Shown one piece after another: positions 1-8,021 of a stretch of 10,751 nt of DNA. The position numbers and the translations under genes are program-made. Source of the DNA: CAZWEZ01 sp964632795 (GTDB lineage Bacteria; Pseudomonadota; Alphaproteobacteria; Rhodospirillales; 2-02-FULL-58-16). How positions within the stretch are numbered: the stretch's first letter is position 1; each line of letters opens with the position of its first letter. The notes beneath the pieces were generated by a model. It saw only the letters and a list, made by a program, of their open reading frames with translations. It had not been told where the DNA came from and did not search any database. The stretch lies in the NCBI GenBank assembly GCA_964632795.1, contig CAZWEZ010000116.1, positions 1 through 10,751 on the forward strand, given 5' to 3'.

Positions 1-2827
1 CAGGCTCGGCGGCCGGGGGCCGCAGCGCCCAGGGGGGCGGCTCGGCGGCGGCGCGCCGGGCCGGCTCGGCCGGTTCGGTGTCGTCGCTGGAAGCCGTCTG
101 GGGAGTGCTCAGCCGCCATCCGGTTTCCCCGTCCTCGAGGGCGACCTCTCCGGCGTGGCCGTCCAGGGCGGCGGCGACGAGGTCGTACCAGCAGCCCTCG
201 GGGCGGCCATTCTTAGTTTCCCAGCCGCCGACGTAGAGGCGGTCGCGGGCCCGGGTCATGGCGACGTACAGCAGGCGGCGGTATTCGGCCTCGCCGCGGG
301 CGGCGGCGGTCTCGCGCAGCCGCCGGCACAGCGCCTCCTCGGTGTCCTTGTGCGAGGGCCACAGCAGCGGCGGTTCGCCCTCGCCGCCCCACAGCAGCCC
401 GCGATCCTGCCGCGGACGCGGCTTGGAGCAGGTGTCGGGAAGGATGACGATGTTGGCCTGCAGGCCCTTGGCGCCGTGGACGGTCATCACCCGAACCGCG
501 CCGCGGCCGGTTTCCAGGTCGCGCTTGATCTCGGTTTCCCCGGCCTCCAGCCAGTGCAGGAACCCCTGCAGCGAGGGCACGTGGCGGCGCTCGTAATCGA
601 GGGCCAGGGTCAGGAACTCGTCGATCGGATCGCCGGCGTCGGGGCCCAGCCGGGCGAGCAGCCGCCGCCGACCGCCGCCCGGGCCCAGGACCTCGGCGAA
701 GAACTCGTGGGGCGGCGCGTAGTCGGCCTTGGCCAGCAGGGCGGCCAGCGTCGCCCGGGCCTCGGCGAACAGCGGACGCTCGGAGCGCCGCCGCCCGAGG
801 GTCTCCCACAGCCCCCCTCGGCGGCGGTGGGCGAGGTCGAACAGGGCCTCGTCGTCGAAGCCGATCAGCGGCCCCTTGAGGACCACCGCCAGGTTCAGAT
901 CATCCCCGGGAAGCAGCAGGAAGCGGCCCAGCGCCACCAGGTCCATCACCGCCAGCTGTTCGTTGAGCACCATGCGGTCGACGCCGGCCACCGGGATTCC
1001 CCGCTCCTTGAGGCAGCGCACCATCTCCTCGAAGAACGCCGAGCGGGTGCGGACCAGGATCAGGATGTCGCCGGGACGGATCGCCCGCCCGGCCGCGACC
1101 AGGACCTCCCCGTTGTCCAGCCAGCCGGCGATCCGGCGGGTGATCCGCGCCGCCAGGCGCGCCGGCGGGCTGTCCACGGGCAGGAGGTCGAGGGGCGCGT
1201 CCCAGGGGGCGATGTCGGGGACCTCGGCGGGGGTGACGGTGGGCCACAGCTCGACCAGCCCGGCCTGGCCGCCGCGTACCGTCCGGTGGCGCACCGGGCG
1301 GTCGACGGAGGTCAGGCCGCCTCCGGCCGCCTCCGGCGCGAACACCCGGTCCACCGCCTCGAGCACCGCCGGCGTCGAACGGAAGGAGAGGAACAACTCC
1401 TCGGGGCGCAATTCCATGCCGGCCGCCTCGGCGCGGACGGTGAAATGGCCGCGCATGGCCTCGAAGGCCTCGGGCGCCGCCCCCTGGAAGCTGAAGATGG
1501 ACTGCTTCTCGTCGCCCACCGCGAACACGGTACGTGGACCCTCGCGGGCTCCGAAACCGGCGAAGAAATCGCCGGCCAGGGCGGCGATCACCTGCCACTG
1601 TTCGGGGCTGGTGTCCTGGGCCTCGTCGATCAAGACGTGGTCGAGGCCGCCGTCCAGCTTGTAATGGACCCACGACACGCCGCCGTCGCTGCGCAACAGG
1701 TCGCGGGCCTTGAGGATCAGGTCGTCGTAGTCCAACTGGGCGCTGGCCTCCTTGAGGGCGTCGTAGTCGTCCACCAGCACCGCGCCGAGGCGGACCACGG
1801 CCGCCGTCGAGCGGCCGACGGCCACCGCCTTGAGCCGCTCGCCGACGGCCGCCAGACGCGCCTGTTCGGCGAGCAGGACGGCGGCGGCGTCGGAGTCGGC
1901 CTTTTGCGCCTTCTTGGTGATCAGGTTGCTCTCGGCCCTGGCTTCGCCGGGCTTGGTCAGGAAGACCCGGCTATAGGGCTCGAAACCCGCGATCCGCTCC
2001 CGCACCGCGGCCAGCCAGGCGCGGATGGCCTCGGCCCGTTCCTTGTCCTTCGCCGTGCCCGCGTCCAGGGCCTCGCAGGCGTCGGTCAGGGCATCGCCGT
2101 CGAAGGCGGCTTCGGCGCAGGCGGCGGCGATCACCGACCCTTCATCGGTGTCGTGGTCCAAACCCAGGGTCTCGTAAACCCGTCCGATCAGCCCCTCGGG
2201 GCCGCCCCAACGGGCCACCAGGTCGCGCAGGCGGCTCCGCTCGGCGATCAGTTTGCCGATCACCCCGGTGAAGGCGTCCTGGTCGAGGAGCCCCGCCATG
2301 TGCTCGACGGCCGCCGCCAGTTCCGGATCGCTTCCGGCGAAGGCGCGGGCCAGCATCCGGTCGCGGGCCTCGGCCAGCAGCTCGCCGGCGCTGCGTTCGT
2401 CGAGGACCGAAAAATGGGGGGCGACCCCGGCCTCCAGGGGAAAGCGGCCGAGCAGCGATTCGCAGAACGCGTGGATGGTCCGGATGTTGAGGCCGCCGGG
2501 GGCCTCCAGGGTGTCGGCGAACAGGCGGCGCGCCAGCTCCATCTCGGCGACCGAGGGCGGACCGCCGACCAGCTCTTCCAGCTCCCCGGCCAGTTCCCCG
2601 CCGTCCATCACCGCCCACCGGCCGAGCCTGTTGCCGAGCCGGTTGGCCATCTCGGCGGCGGCCGCCTTGGTGAAGGTCAGGCACAGGATGCGCCCCGGCG
2701 CGGTGCCCGACAGCAACAGCCGGGCGATGCGGTCGACCAGGACGTGGGTCTTGCCGGTGCCGGCGCTGGCCGAAACCCATACCGAACGCGACGGGTCGGC
2801 GGCGGCGGCCTGTCCGTCGACGATCAT
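1..2827 (-). CDS. addA: AddA, ATP-dependent helicase/nuclease subunit A (3' end cut by the window edge)
   Basis: UvrD/Rep-type (SF1A) helicase subunit of AddAB, which processes double-strand breaks for RecA-dependent repair and stands in for RecBCD in alphaproteobacteria. The 942 visible residues start MIVDGQAAAADPSRSVWVSA. Walker A is SASAGTGKT at 19-27, with motif Ia TFTKAAAAEM at 51-60. Walker B is LIDEAQDT with D401/E402, motif III is VGDEKQSIFSFQGA from V437, motif V is VHGAKGL around H784, and motif VI is YVAMTRARDR at 854-863. The PD-(D/E)xK nuclease domain expected at the C terminus lies beyond position 1. The ATG at 2827 overlaps the addB stop as ATGA, so translation is probably coupled and both subunits are made together. 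No internal stop or frameshift was seen. The long plus-strand frames over this gene are compositional shadows. Confidence 0.96.
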   Translation of the reverse strand, partial: MIVDGQAAAADPSRSVWVSASAGTGKTHVLVDRIARLLLSGTAPGRILCLTFTKAAAAEMANRLGNRLGRWAVMDGGELAGELEELVGGPPSVAEMELARRLFADTLEAPGGLNIRTIHAFCESLLGRFPLEAGVAPHFSVLDERSAGELLAEARDRMLARAFAGSDPELAAAVEHMAGLLDQDAFTGVIGKLIAERSRLRDLVARWGGPEGLIGRVYETLGLDHDTDEGSVIAAACAEAAFDGDALTDACEALDAGTAKDKERAEAIRAWLAAVRERIAGFEPYSRVFLTKPGEARAESNLITKKAQKADSDAAAVLLAEQARLAAVGERLKAVAVGRSTAAVVRLGAVLVDDYDALKEASAQLDYDDLILKARDLLRSDGGVSWVHYKLDGGLDHVLIDEAQDTSPEQWQVIAALAGDFFAGFGAREGPRTVFAVGDEKQSIFSFQGAAPEAFEAMRGHFTVRAEAAGMELRPEELFLSFRSTPAVLEAVDRVFAPEAAGGGLTSVDRPVRHRTVRGGQAGLVELWPTVTPAEVPDIAPWDAPLDLLPVDSPPARLAARITRRIAGWLDNGEVLVAAGRAIRPGDILILVRTRSAFFEEMVRCLKERGIPVAGVDRMVLNEQLAVMDLVALGRFLLLPGDDLNLAVVLKGPLIGFDDEALFDLAHRRRGGLWETLGRRRSERPLFAEARATLAALLAKADYAPPHEFFAEVLGPGGGRRRLLARLGPDAGDPIDEFLTLALDYERRHVPSLQGFLHWLEAGETEIKRDLETGRGAVRVMTVHGAKGLQANIVILPDTCSKPRPRQDRGLLWGGEGEPPLLWPSHKDTEEALCRRLRETAAARGEAEYRRLLYVAMTRARDRLYVGGWETKNGRPEGCWYDLVAAALDGHAGEVALEDGETGWRLSTPQTASSDDTEPAEPARRAAAEPPPWALRPPAAEP

Positions 2828-5760
2828 GAATCCTCTCCGCTGGCGGCGGCCCATTCCTTGACCCGGGCCAGGTGGTCGTAGTCGGCGAAGCGCGACAGGA
2901 ACATGGGGCGGGGCCGGGAGCGGTAGGGCATGTCGGGATCGTCGAAGGCGGCGACCAGTCTCTCCAGGCCGGCCAGGGCGTCGGCCGCGACCTCGGCGAC
3001 GTCGATATCGAGCGGTTTCCCCGTTCCCGGCTCGCGTCCCCCCGACAGGCGGACGTAGAGCAGCTCGTCGACCGTCCCCGCGGGCACCCCCTCGAAGCCG
3101 CCGGCCATAGCGATCGCCGCCTCCAGGGGAAGCTGGGGGGTCAGTCCGCTCTCGACCTGCTTCTTGCTCGGCGGCTGGCCGGTCTTGTAATCGACGATGG
3201 CCAGCCCGCCGCCGGCCAGGCGGTCGATGCGGTCGGCGCGCCCGGTGAGGGTGAAGGTGCCGCCCGGGGCGGCCACCTCCAGCCGTCCGCCGGCCTCGGT
3301 GGCGGCGGGCGCGTACCCGCGGCGGCGGCGGTCGCCCTCGAAATCGACGAACCAGCGGGCGATACGCCGGAACCGGGGCCACCAGAAGGCGCGCACCCCG
3401 GGCCACGCCATCAGGTCGCTGAACACCTCCTCGCCGATCGCCAGCAGCCGCTCCAGGGCGTTGGCGGGCAGTTCGCCGGGGTGGTCCCTGACGAACCGTT
3501 CCAGGATGCGGTGGACGATGGTCCCCCGCTCGGCGGCGCCGGGATCGGCGTCGATGGGTTCCAGCGGTTCCAGGCCGAGGATGTTGCGGGCATGGATGGT
3601 GTAGGGATCGCGGATCCAGGTCTCGATCCGACTCACCGAGAGGGAGCGCGGCCGCGCCGCCAGCGGCGGCCGGGGTTGGGGCGGCGGCGCCGGGCGGTAG
3701 TCGGCGTCGTCGAGCCGGTAATACCAGCCGAGCCAGTCGTCGTGCGGAGCCATTACCGTTTCCAGGGCGCTCCCGGCGAGCCGGTTGGCGAGCCGCAGCA
3801 GCCACCGCGAGGGCACCGTCGGGGTGCCGGCGACCCGCTGCGAGCGGGTCATCACGACGCGGGGCGCCGAGAAGGCCTGGGTGAAGTCGTGGCCCGCCAG
3901 CCCGATCCTGCGTTCCGGAGGCGGCAGCCCGAAGGCCTCCATCATCGGCCGGCTCATCCATGGCCCGGCCTCGGCCTGGGGCGGCCAGGCGCCCTCGTTG
4001 AGGCCGCCCAGGATCACCACGTCGGCGTGCTGGAGGCGGGCCTCGAGCAGTCCCCAGATGTGAAGCCGGGGGTGGCGGCCGTAACGCGGGCGCACCACCC
4101 GGCCGGCGATCAGGGTCTCGAACAGCGCCGGGTAAGCGGCCCCGCCGACCGCCTCGAGGACCTCGGCGGCGTCGTTCAGTTCGGCCACGAAGCCGGCCAC
4201 CGCCTCCCCGGCCTCCCCGGCCCATAGCCGCTCGGGCCCCGGTTCGGTGTCGGAGGCGGCCAGCGCCTCGGCCGCCGCGACGTGGGCGGCCAGCAGCTCG
4301 CCGAGCGGCGCCGCGGGGCGCGCCAGGACCTCGGCGAAGGGTCGGACCGCCGTCTCGAGCGCCTCGAGCAAGGGGCCGCCGTCGCCCAGCCCGGCCACTC
4401 CGGGGGCCGGGCGGGGGCCGCGCAGGACGGCGCTCTCCAGGGACCGCACCCGTTCGAGGAACTCCCGACGCGCCATCCCGCCGGCGGCCAGCGGGTGCTT
4501 GAGGGCGGCCAGCAGGGGCACCGGGGCGAAGTCGGCCTCGGCCATCCGCGCGATCAGCCCGAGGAAGGCGCCGGGCGGGGTCCGCGACAGCTCAATGCCC
4601 GCCGAATCGTCGATCTCCACCCCCCAGCGGCCCAGCTCGGCGGCCACCCGCCGGGCCAGCGCCCGGTCCGGGGTGATCAGGGCCGCCGTCCGCCCGTCCT
4701 CGGGGTGCTCCAGGGTCCGGCGCATGACGAGGGCGATCACCCCGGCCTCCTCGCGCGGCGTCGGGCAGTCGATGCGCTCGACCCCGTCGAGGGCGACCGG
4801 CGGCACCTCGTCCGATCTGGCGCCGGATATGGCGGCGGCCGGTCTCAGGGCCTGGTTGATCAGCCTCGCCCGTTCCACGGGCGAGCCCTCGATCCCGGGA
4901 TGGGGCCAGTCGCCGACCGCCTCGGCTTGGGCGCCCAGGTGGGCGAGGAGGCGGACCATGCCGTACTGGGGATGGGACGGCCCGACGGCCTCGACGGTGG
5001 CCCCGTCGGCCTCGCGGTCGAGCCCGGGCAGCACCACGCAGCCCTCGGGCAGGTGGGCGACCACACCCAGCAGGTCGGCGGTGGCCGGGATCGAGCCGGT
5101 CGAGCCGGCGGCGATCACCGGTCCCTCGGGCGGCCGCCGGCGCCACGCCTCGGCCTGGGCGTCGAGCAGCAGGTTGCGGCGCCGGGCCGGGTCCAGGCAG
5201 CCCTCGGCGGCCAGCACCTCGGGCCAGCGCTCGCTGACGATCTTCAGAAACTCGAGGGTGGTCCGCCAGTGGTCGGCGAAGGCCTCGGGGGCGAGGGCGG
5301 CCAGCCCCGCGAACGACAGCCGCTCGGTGTCCACCTGGTCGAGCAGCCGGGCCAGCTCGGCGGCCAGGCGCGCCGCCTGTTCCGGGGTCGGGTCGCGTTC
5401 CCGGTCGGCGATCACCAGCCGGCTCAGCAGCAGCTGGCGGCGCAATCCGGAGATCGCCGGGGGGACCTCGAGTCCGCCCGGGGTTTCGGCGTCCCAGCCG
5501 GCCAGCGCCAGCTCGTCCTCGTCGATGTCGCCGATCGGGCTCAGCCGGGGCAGCAGCAGCGGCCGCCCCTGGTTCAGCCTCAGGAAGGCCTCGCCCAGGG
5601 AGCGGCAGGCGCGCCTTGTGGGCAGCAGCACCGTGACCCCGGCCAGGTCCTCGGGACCGCCGCCGAGCCGGCACCGGATGCCGGCGGCCAGGGCGTCGAC
5701 GAAGGGGACCCCGGCGGGGATCGTATACAGCGCCGGTGCGCTCCGCCGGGCCCGGTTCAT
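2824..5760 (-). CDS. addB: AddB, double-strand break repair subunit B (alphaproteobacterial type)
   Basis: Second subunit of the AddAB helicase-nuclease; 978 residues, a normal size for the alphaproteobacterial family. It begins MNRARRSAPALYTIPAGVPF; no Walker A lysine motif is visible, so ATP-driven unwinding presumably rests on AddA. The conserved centre includes IWGLLEARLQHADVVILGGL ending just before NEGAWP (about 593), then TPTVPSRWLLRL. The C-terminal RecB-like nuclease shows GTIVHRILE (H750), GRADRID (D843), VDYKTG (D857, K859) and QLPLE (Q876), so the catalytic set is intact. There is no cysteine from the centre to the C terminus, so the four-Cys iron-sulfur site of Bacillus-type AddB is absent. 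The ATG at 5760 was chosen because it overlaps the murU stop as ATGA; the frame stays open 27 codons further upstream but only inside murU. Its stop overlaps the addA start in the same way. Confidence 0.96.
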   Translation of the reverse strand: MNRARRSAPALYTIPAGVPFVDALAAGIRCRLGGGPEDLAGVTVLLPTRRACRSLGEAFLRLNQGRPLLLPRLSPIGDIDEDELALAGWDAETPGGLEVPPAISGLRRQLLLSRLVIADRERDPTPEQAARLAAELARLLDQVDTERLSFAGLAALAPEAFADHWRTTLEFLKIVSERWPEVLAAEGCLDPARRRNLLLDAQAEAWRRRPPEGPVIAAGSTGSIPATADLLGVVAHLPEGCVVLPGLDREADGATVEAVGPSHPQYGMVRLLAHLGAQAEAVGDWPHPGIEGSPVERARLINQALRPAAAISGARSDEVPPVALDGVERIDCPTPREEAGVIALVMRRTLEHPEDGRTAALITPDRALARRVAAELGRWGVEIDDSAGIELSRTPPGAFLGLIARMAEADFAPVPLLAALKHPLAAGGMARREFLERVRSLESAVLRGPRPAPGVAGLGDGGPLLEALETAVRPFAEVLARPAAPLGELLAAHVAAAEALAASDTEPGPERLWAGEAGEAVAGFVAELNDAAEVLEAVGGAAYPALFETLIAGRVVRPRYGRHPRLHIWGLLEARLQHADVVILGGLNEGAWPPQAEAGPWMSRPMMEAFGLPPPERRIGLAGHDFTQAFSAPRVVMTRSQRVAGTPTVPSRWLLRLANRLAGSALETVMAPHDDWLGWYYRLDDADYRPAPPPQPRPPLAARPRSLSVSRIETWIRDPYTIHARNILGLEPLEPIDADPGAAERGTIVHRILERFVRDHPGELPANALERLLAIGEEVFSDLMAWPGVRAFWWPRFRRIARWFVDFEGDRRRRGYAPAATEAGGRLEVAAPGGTFTLTGRADRIDRLAGGGLAIVDYKTGQPPSKKQVESGLTPQLPLEAAIAMAGGFEGVPAGTVDELLYVRLSGGREPGTGKPLDIDVAEVAADALAGLERLVAAFDDPDMPYRSRPRPMFLSRFADYDHLARVKEWAAASGEDS

Positions 5761-6563
5761 CGGCGCTTGACCTCGGGGTAGCGGTCCCTCATGAAGGCCT
5801 CGGCCTCGGCCAGGCCGTCGGGGGTGCCGATGTGGAACCATTCGCCGTCGTGGACGATGCCGTAGAGCCGCCCGGCCTCGATCGCCCGGTCATAGAGGAG
5901 GTTGAGGGAGAAGACGTTCTCGGCCACCCCCTTGAACAGGCGGGGATGCAGGATCTGGGCGCCGGCGAACAGGTAGGGCGTGATCTCGCCCTCGGGGCGG
6001 CGTGACAGGCGACCGTCGGCCTCGACGCAGAAGTCGCCCAGCCCCCGGTAGCCGTAGGCATCGACCGTGAAGTGGAGGAGCAGCAGGGCGTCCATGGTGG
6101 CGTCGTCCCAGGCCGTGGCCATGCGTTCCAGCGCTCTCTCCCTGCCGTTGAGCCACAGGGAGTCGGCGTTGACCACGAAGAACGGGTCGCGGCCCAACGT
6201 TCCCAGAGCCTTCTTGACCCCGCCGCCGGTGTCGAGAAGCCGGTCCTCGGACGAGAAGCGCAGGTCCGGGGACGGGCGCGAGCCCAGATGCTGCTCGATC
6301 AGGTGGCCCAGGTAATGGAGGTTGATCGTCACCGTCTCGACGCCCAGCTCCTCGAGCCGGTCGAGGTTCCAGTCGAGCAGCGTCCGCTCGGCGACCTTGA
6401 CCAGCGCCTTGGGCAGCAGCTTGGTGATCGGCCTCAGGCGCACCCCGCGGCCGGCGGCCAGCACCATCGCCCGCCTGGGGGCGCAGCCGGAGGGGTAGAG
6501 CACACCGCCCTTCCTTGCCTTTGCCTTTGCTGCTTTCTTTTTTACTTTTGTTGTGCCGGGCAT
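5757..6563 (-). CDS. murU: MurU-type nucleotidyltransferase (MurNAc-1-phosphate uridylyltransferase)
   Basis: Sugar-phosphate nucleotidyltransferase, 268 residues from the ATG at 6563. By family and by its place after amgK it should turn MurNAc-1-phosphate and UTP into UDP-MurNAc, recycling cell-wall sugar in the cytoplasm. Visible: signature LAAGRGVRLRPITKLLPKAL (35-54), DTGGGVKKAL (111-120), metal-site-like VNADSLW (131-137) and FHIGTPDGLAEAE near the C terminus. PKAL replaces the usual PKPL. The first 20 residues are lysine- and alanine-rich (VKKKAAKAKARK), use A-ending codons unlike the rest, and are not part of the fold. A GTG at 6503 preceded by AGGAAGG would remove them and give a more typical N terminus, so the start is uncertain. 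The ATG also has a fair site, AGAGGA, 8 nt upstream. It overlaps amgK by 22 nt and addB by 4 nt. Other sugar-nucleotide specificities cannot be excluded from sequence alone. Confidence 0.88.
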   Translation of the reverse strand: MPGTTKVKKKAAKAKARKGGVLYPSGCAPRRAMVLAAGRGVRLRPITKLLPKALVKVAERTLLDWNLDRLEELGVETVTINLHYLGHLIEQHLGSRPSPDLRFSSEDRLLDTGGGVKKALGTLGRDPFFVVNADSLWLNGRERALERMATAWDDATMDALLLLHFTVDAYGYRGLGDFCVEADGRLSRRPEGEITPYLFAGAQILHPRLFKGVAENVFSLNLLYDRAIEAGRLYGIVHDGEWFHIGTPDGLAEAEAFMRDRYPEVKRR

Positions 6564-7546
6564 GGCGGGATTCCTCTCGTCGCGGCGGGGACGTGGCGCT
6601 CGAACCAGTCGGCGACGGCCCCCAGCGGCGCCTGTTCCAGGGCCCGTTCCAGCAGCCGCCACAGGCGGGGAATGTGTACCAGATAATCGGCCTTGCCGTC
6701 GCGCACGCAGAGCCGGGTGAAGATGCCGATCACCTTGGCGTGGCGCTGGGCGCCGAGCACGGTGTAGACGGCGCGGTCGAAACCGGGCAACGCGGCGGTG
6801 TAGCGCTCGAGCATGGCGGCGGCCAGTCCGGGGTCGATATCGCGCCGGGCGTCCTCGAGCAGCGACACCAGGTCGTAGGCCGCCGGCCCGGCCACCGCGT
6901 CCTGGAAGTCGAGCAGGCCGCAGGCGGCGACCCCGGGGCGCCCGGCGAGCCACAGCAGGTTGTCGACATGGTAGTCGCGCAGGACCAGGGTCCGGGGCTG
7001 GGCGTGGAGCGCCGGGAACAGGGACAGCCAGGCCTCCCGGTAGGAATCGCGGACCCCGGGCGCGGTCGGCCGGCTGACCATCGCCGGCAGGTACCAGTCG
7101 GTGAACAGCAGGGCCTCCTCAAGCAGCGCCGTGTCGTCGTACGGCGCCAGGCCCTGGGGCACCACCTCGGCCTCGGGCCGCCGGTGGAGGTCGATCAGGA
7201 CGTCCACCGCCAAGCGGTAGAGCAACGCCTCGTCGCCGCTCCCGGCCAGCAGGCGGGTATAGGTGTCGTCGCCCAGGTCCTCCAGCAGCAGCAGCCCGGC
7301 TTCAGCGTCCTCGGCCAGCACCTCCGGCGCGCTGAAGCCGAGCCGGCGCAGGTGGCGGGCCACGGCGGCGAACGGGCGGACGTCCTCGTGGGGCGGCGGG
7401 GCGTCCATCAGGACCGCGCGGCGCCGGCCGTCCTCCAGCCGCTGGTAGCGGCGGAACGAGGCGTCCCCGGCCAGCGGCGTTGGCGCCGCCCGGGGCCAGC
7501 CGTGGGCCTCCAGGAAGGCGGCGATGAGGGCCTCGCGCTCAGCCAA
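6542..7546 (-). CDS. amgK: AmgK-type anomeric MurNAc/GlcNAc kinase (aminoglycoside phosphotransferase fold)
   Basis: Small-molecule kinase of the aminoglycoside phosphotransferase fold, 334 residues. AmgK phosphorylates MurNAc (and GlcNAc) at the anomeric position, and MurU then makes UDP-MurNAc, a route that bypasses early de novo steps blocked by fosfomycin. Visible: GDASFRRYQRL (27-37) as the nucleotide-binding loop, LLLLEDLGD (85-93), catalytic LRDYHVDNLLWL with D191 and N196, and metal-binding LLDFQDAVAGPAAYDLVSLL with D213. Substrate is inferred from adjacency to murU; isolated paralogues are often called only phosphotransferase. The start is TTG at 7546: no ATG or GTG precedes it before an in-frame stop, the next ATG (codon 48) would remove the nucleotide loop, and GGGAGG lies 6 nt upstream. 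It overlaps tsaE by 8 nt, and the TAA stop lies inside the A-rich murU start. Confidence 0.9.
   Translation of the reverse strand: MAEREALIAAFLEAHGWPRAAPTPLAGDASFRRYQRLEDGRRRAVLMDAPPPHEDVRPFAAVARHLRRLGFSAPEVLAEDAEAGLLLLEDLGDDTYTRLLAGSGDEALLYRLAVDVLIDLHRRPEAEVVPQGLAPYDDTALLEEALLFTDWYLPAMVSRPTAPGVRDSYREAWLSLFPALHAQPRTLVLRDYHVDNLLWLAGRPGVAACGLLDFQDAVAGPAAYDLVSLLEDARRDIDPGLAAAMLERYTAALPGFDRAVYTVLGAQRHAKVIGIFTRLCVRDGKADYLVHIPRLWRLLERALEQAPLGAVADWFERHVPAATRGIPPCPAQQK
6572..6577 (-). promoter_or_regulatory. Ribosome binding site for the murU ATG (AGAGGA)
   Basis: AGAGGA lies 8 nt upstream of the ATG at 6563, within amgK coding sequence. It competes with AGGAAGG at 6509-6515, 5 nt upstream of an in-frame GTG at 6503. 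The two sites define alternative MurU N termini, with or without a lysine-rich tail. Confidence 0.45.
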
Positions 7547-8021
7547 GGCCGGCCTCCCGGAGCCGCCGCTCCCAGTCGCCGTGGCCCCTCAGCGTGGCGT
7601 GGCGGGCGCCCTCGTCCCCGGCGAAGGCCAACCCCACCTCCAGCCGTTCGGCGGGCAGGTACGGTCCCAGCCGGTCGGGCCACTCGATCAGCGAGATGCC
7701 CTCGGCGAAGGCCTCTTCGACGCCCAACTCAAGGGTCTCCTCGGGTCCGGCGAGGCGGAACAGGTCGAAGTGGTGGACCGGGGCGGGGGCCGCCTCGTAG
7801 GTCTGGACCAGGGTGAAGGTGGGGCTGGGGACCTCCTCGGGGGCCTCGCTCAGGGCCTCGATGAAGGCCCGCGCGAAGACCGTCTTGCCGGTCCCCAGCT
7901 CGCCGCTCAGCGCCACCACGTCGCGGCCCCGGGCGAGCCGGGCCAGCGACCGGGCAAGGGCGGCGGTGGCCGCCTCGTCGGCAAGCTCGACCTCGATCGC
8001 GATAGGCACCGTTGGCGGCAT
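7539..8021 (-). CDS. tsaE: TsaE, tRNA threonylcarbamoyladenosine biosynthesis ATPase
   Basis: ATPase partner of TsaB-TsaD in making N6-threonylcarbamoyladenosine at position 37 of ANN-decoding tRNAs, in the cytoplasm. At 160 residues it is the normal family length. P-loop SGELGTGKT is at 39-47, PSPTFTLVQTY (65-75) is the conserved switch-like segment, HHFDLFRL carries D86, and LIEWPDRLGPYLP carries E113-W114. The ATG at 8021 gives the expected short N terminus before the P-loop domain. The frame stays open far upstream, but there it only shadows the divergent reductase gene. No good Shine-Dalgarno precedes this ATG, so the leader may be very short. First gene of the leftward operon, overlapping amgK by 8 nt. 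Confidence 0.95.
   Translation of the reverse strand: MPPTVPIAIEVELADEAATAALARSLARLARGRDVVALSGELGTGKTVFARAFIEALSEAPEEVPSPTFTLVQTYEAAPAPVHHFDLFRLAGPEETLELGVEEAFAEGISLIEWPDRLGPYLPAERLEVGLAFAGDEGARHATLRGHGDWERRLREAGLG
7553..7558 (-). promoter_or_regulatory. Strong Shine-Dalgarno (GGGAGG) that fixes the amgK TTG start
   Basis: GGGAGG on the minus strand ends 6 nt before the TTG at 7546, inside the last codons of tsaE. It is the best argument for the TTG start, and it places amgK initiation where ribosomes finishing tsaE terminate. Confidence 0.65.

Noticed and set aside
155..2881. A plus-strand open frame of about 900 codons opposite addA, rich in Gly, Gln and Val
   Set aside because: It mirrors a gene with all helicase motifs in order; long antisense frames are expected in very GC-rich DNA and this one has no recognisable domain or ribosome site.
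2872..5781. Several long plus-strand frames opposite addB
   Set aside because: Compositional shadows of addB with low-complexity Arg/Gly/Pro/Ser content and no motifs.
5761..5841. 27-codon upstream extension of addB
   Set aside because: It lies entirely inside murU, and the ATG overlapping the murU stop is the natural coupled start.
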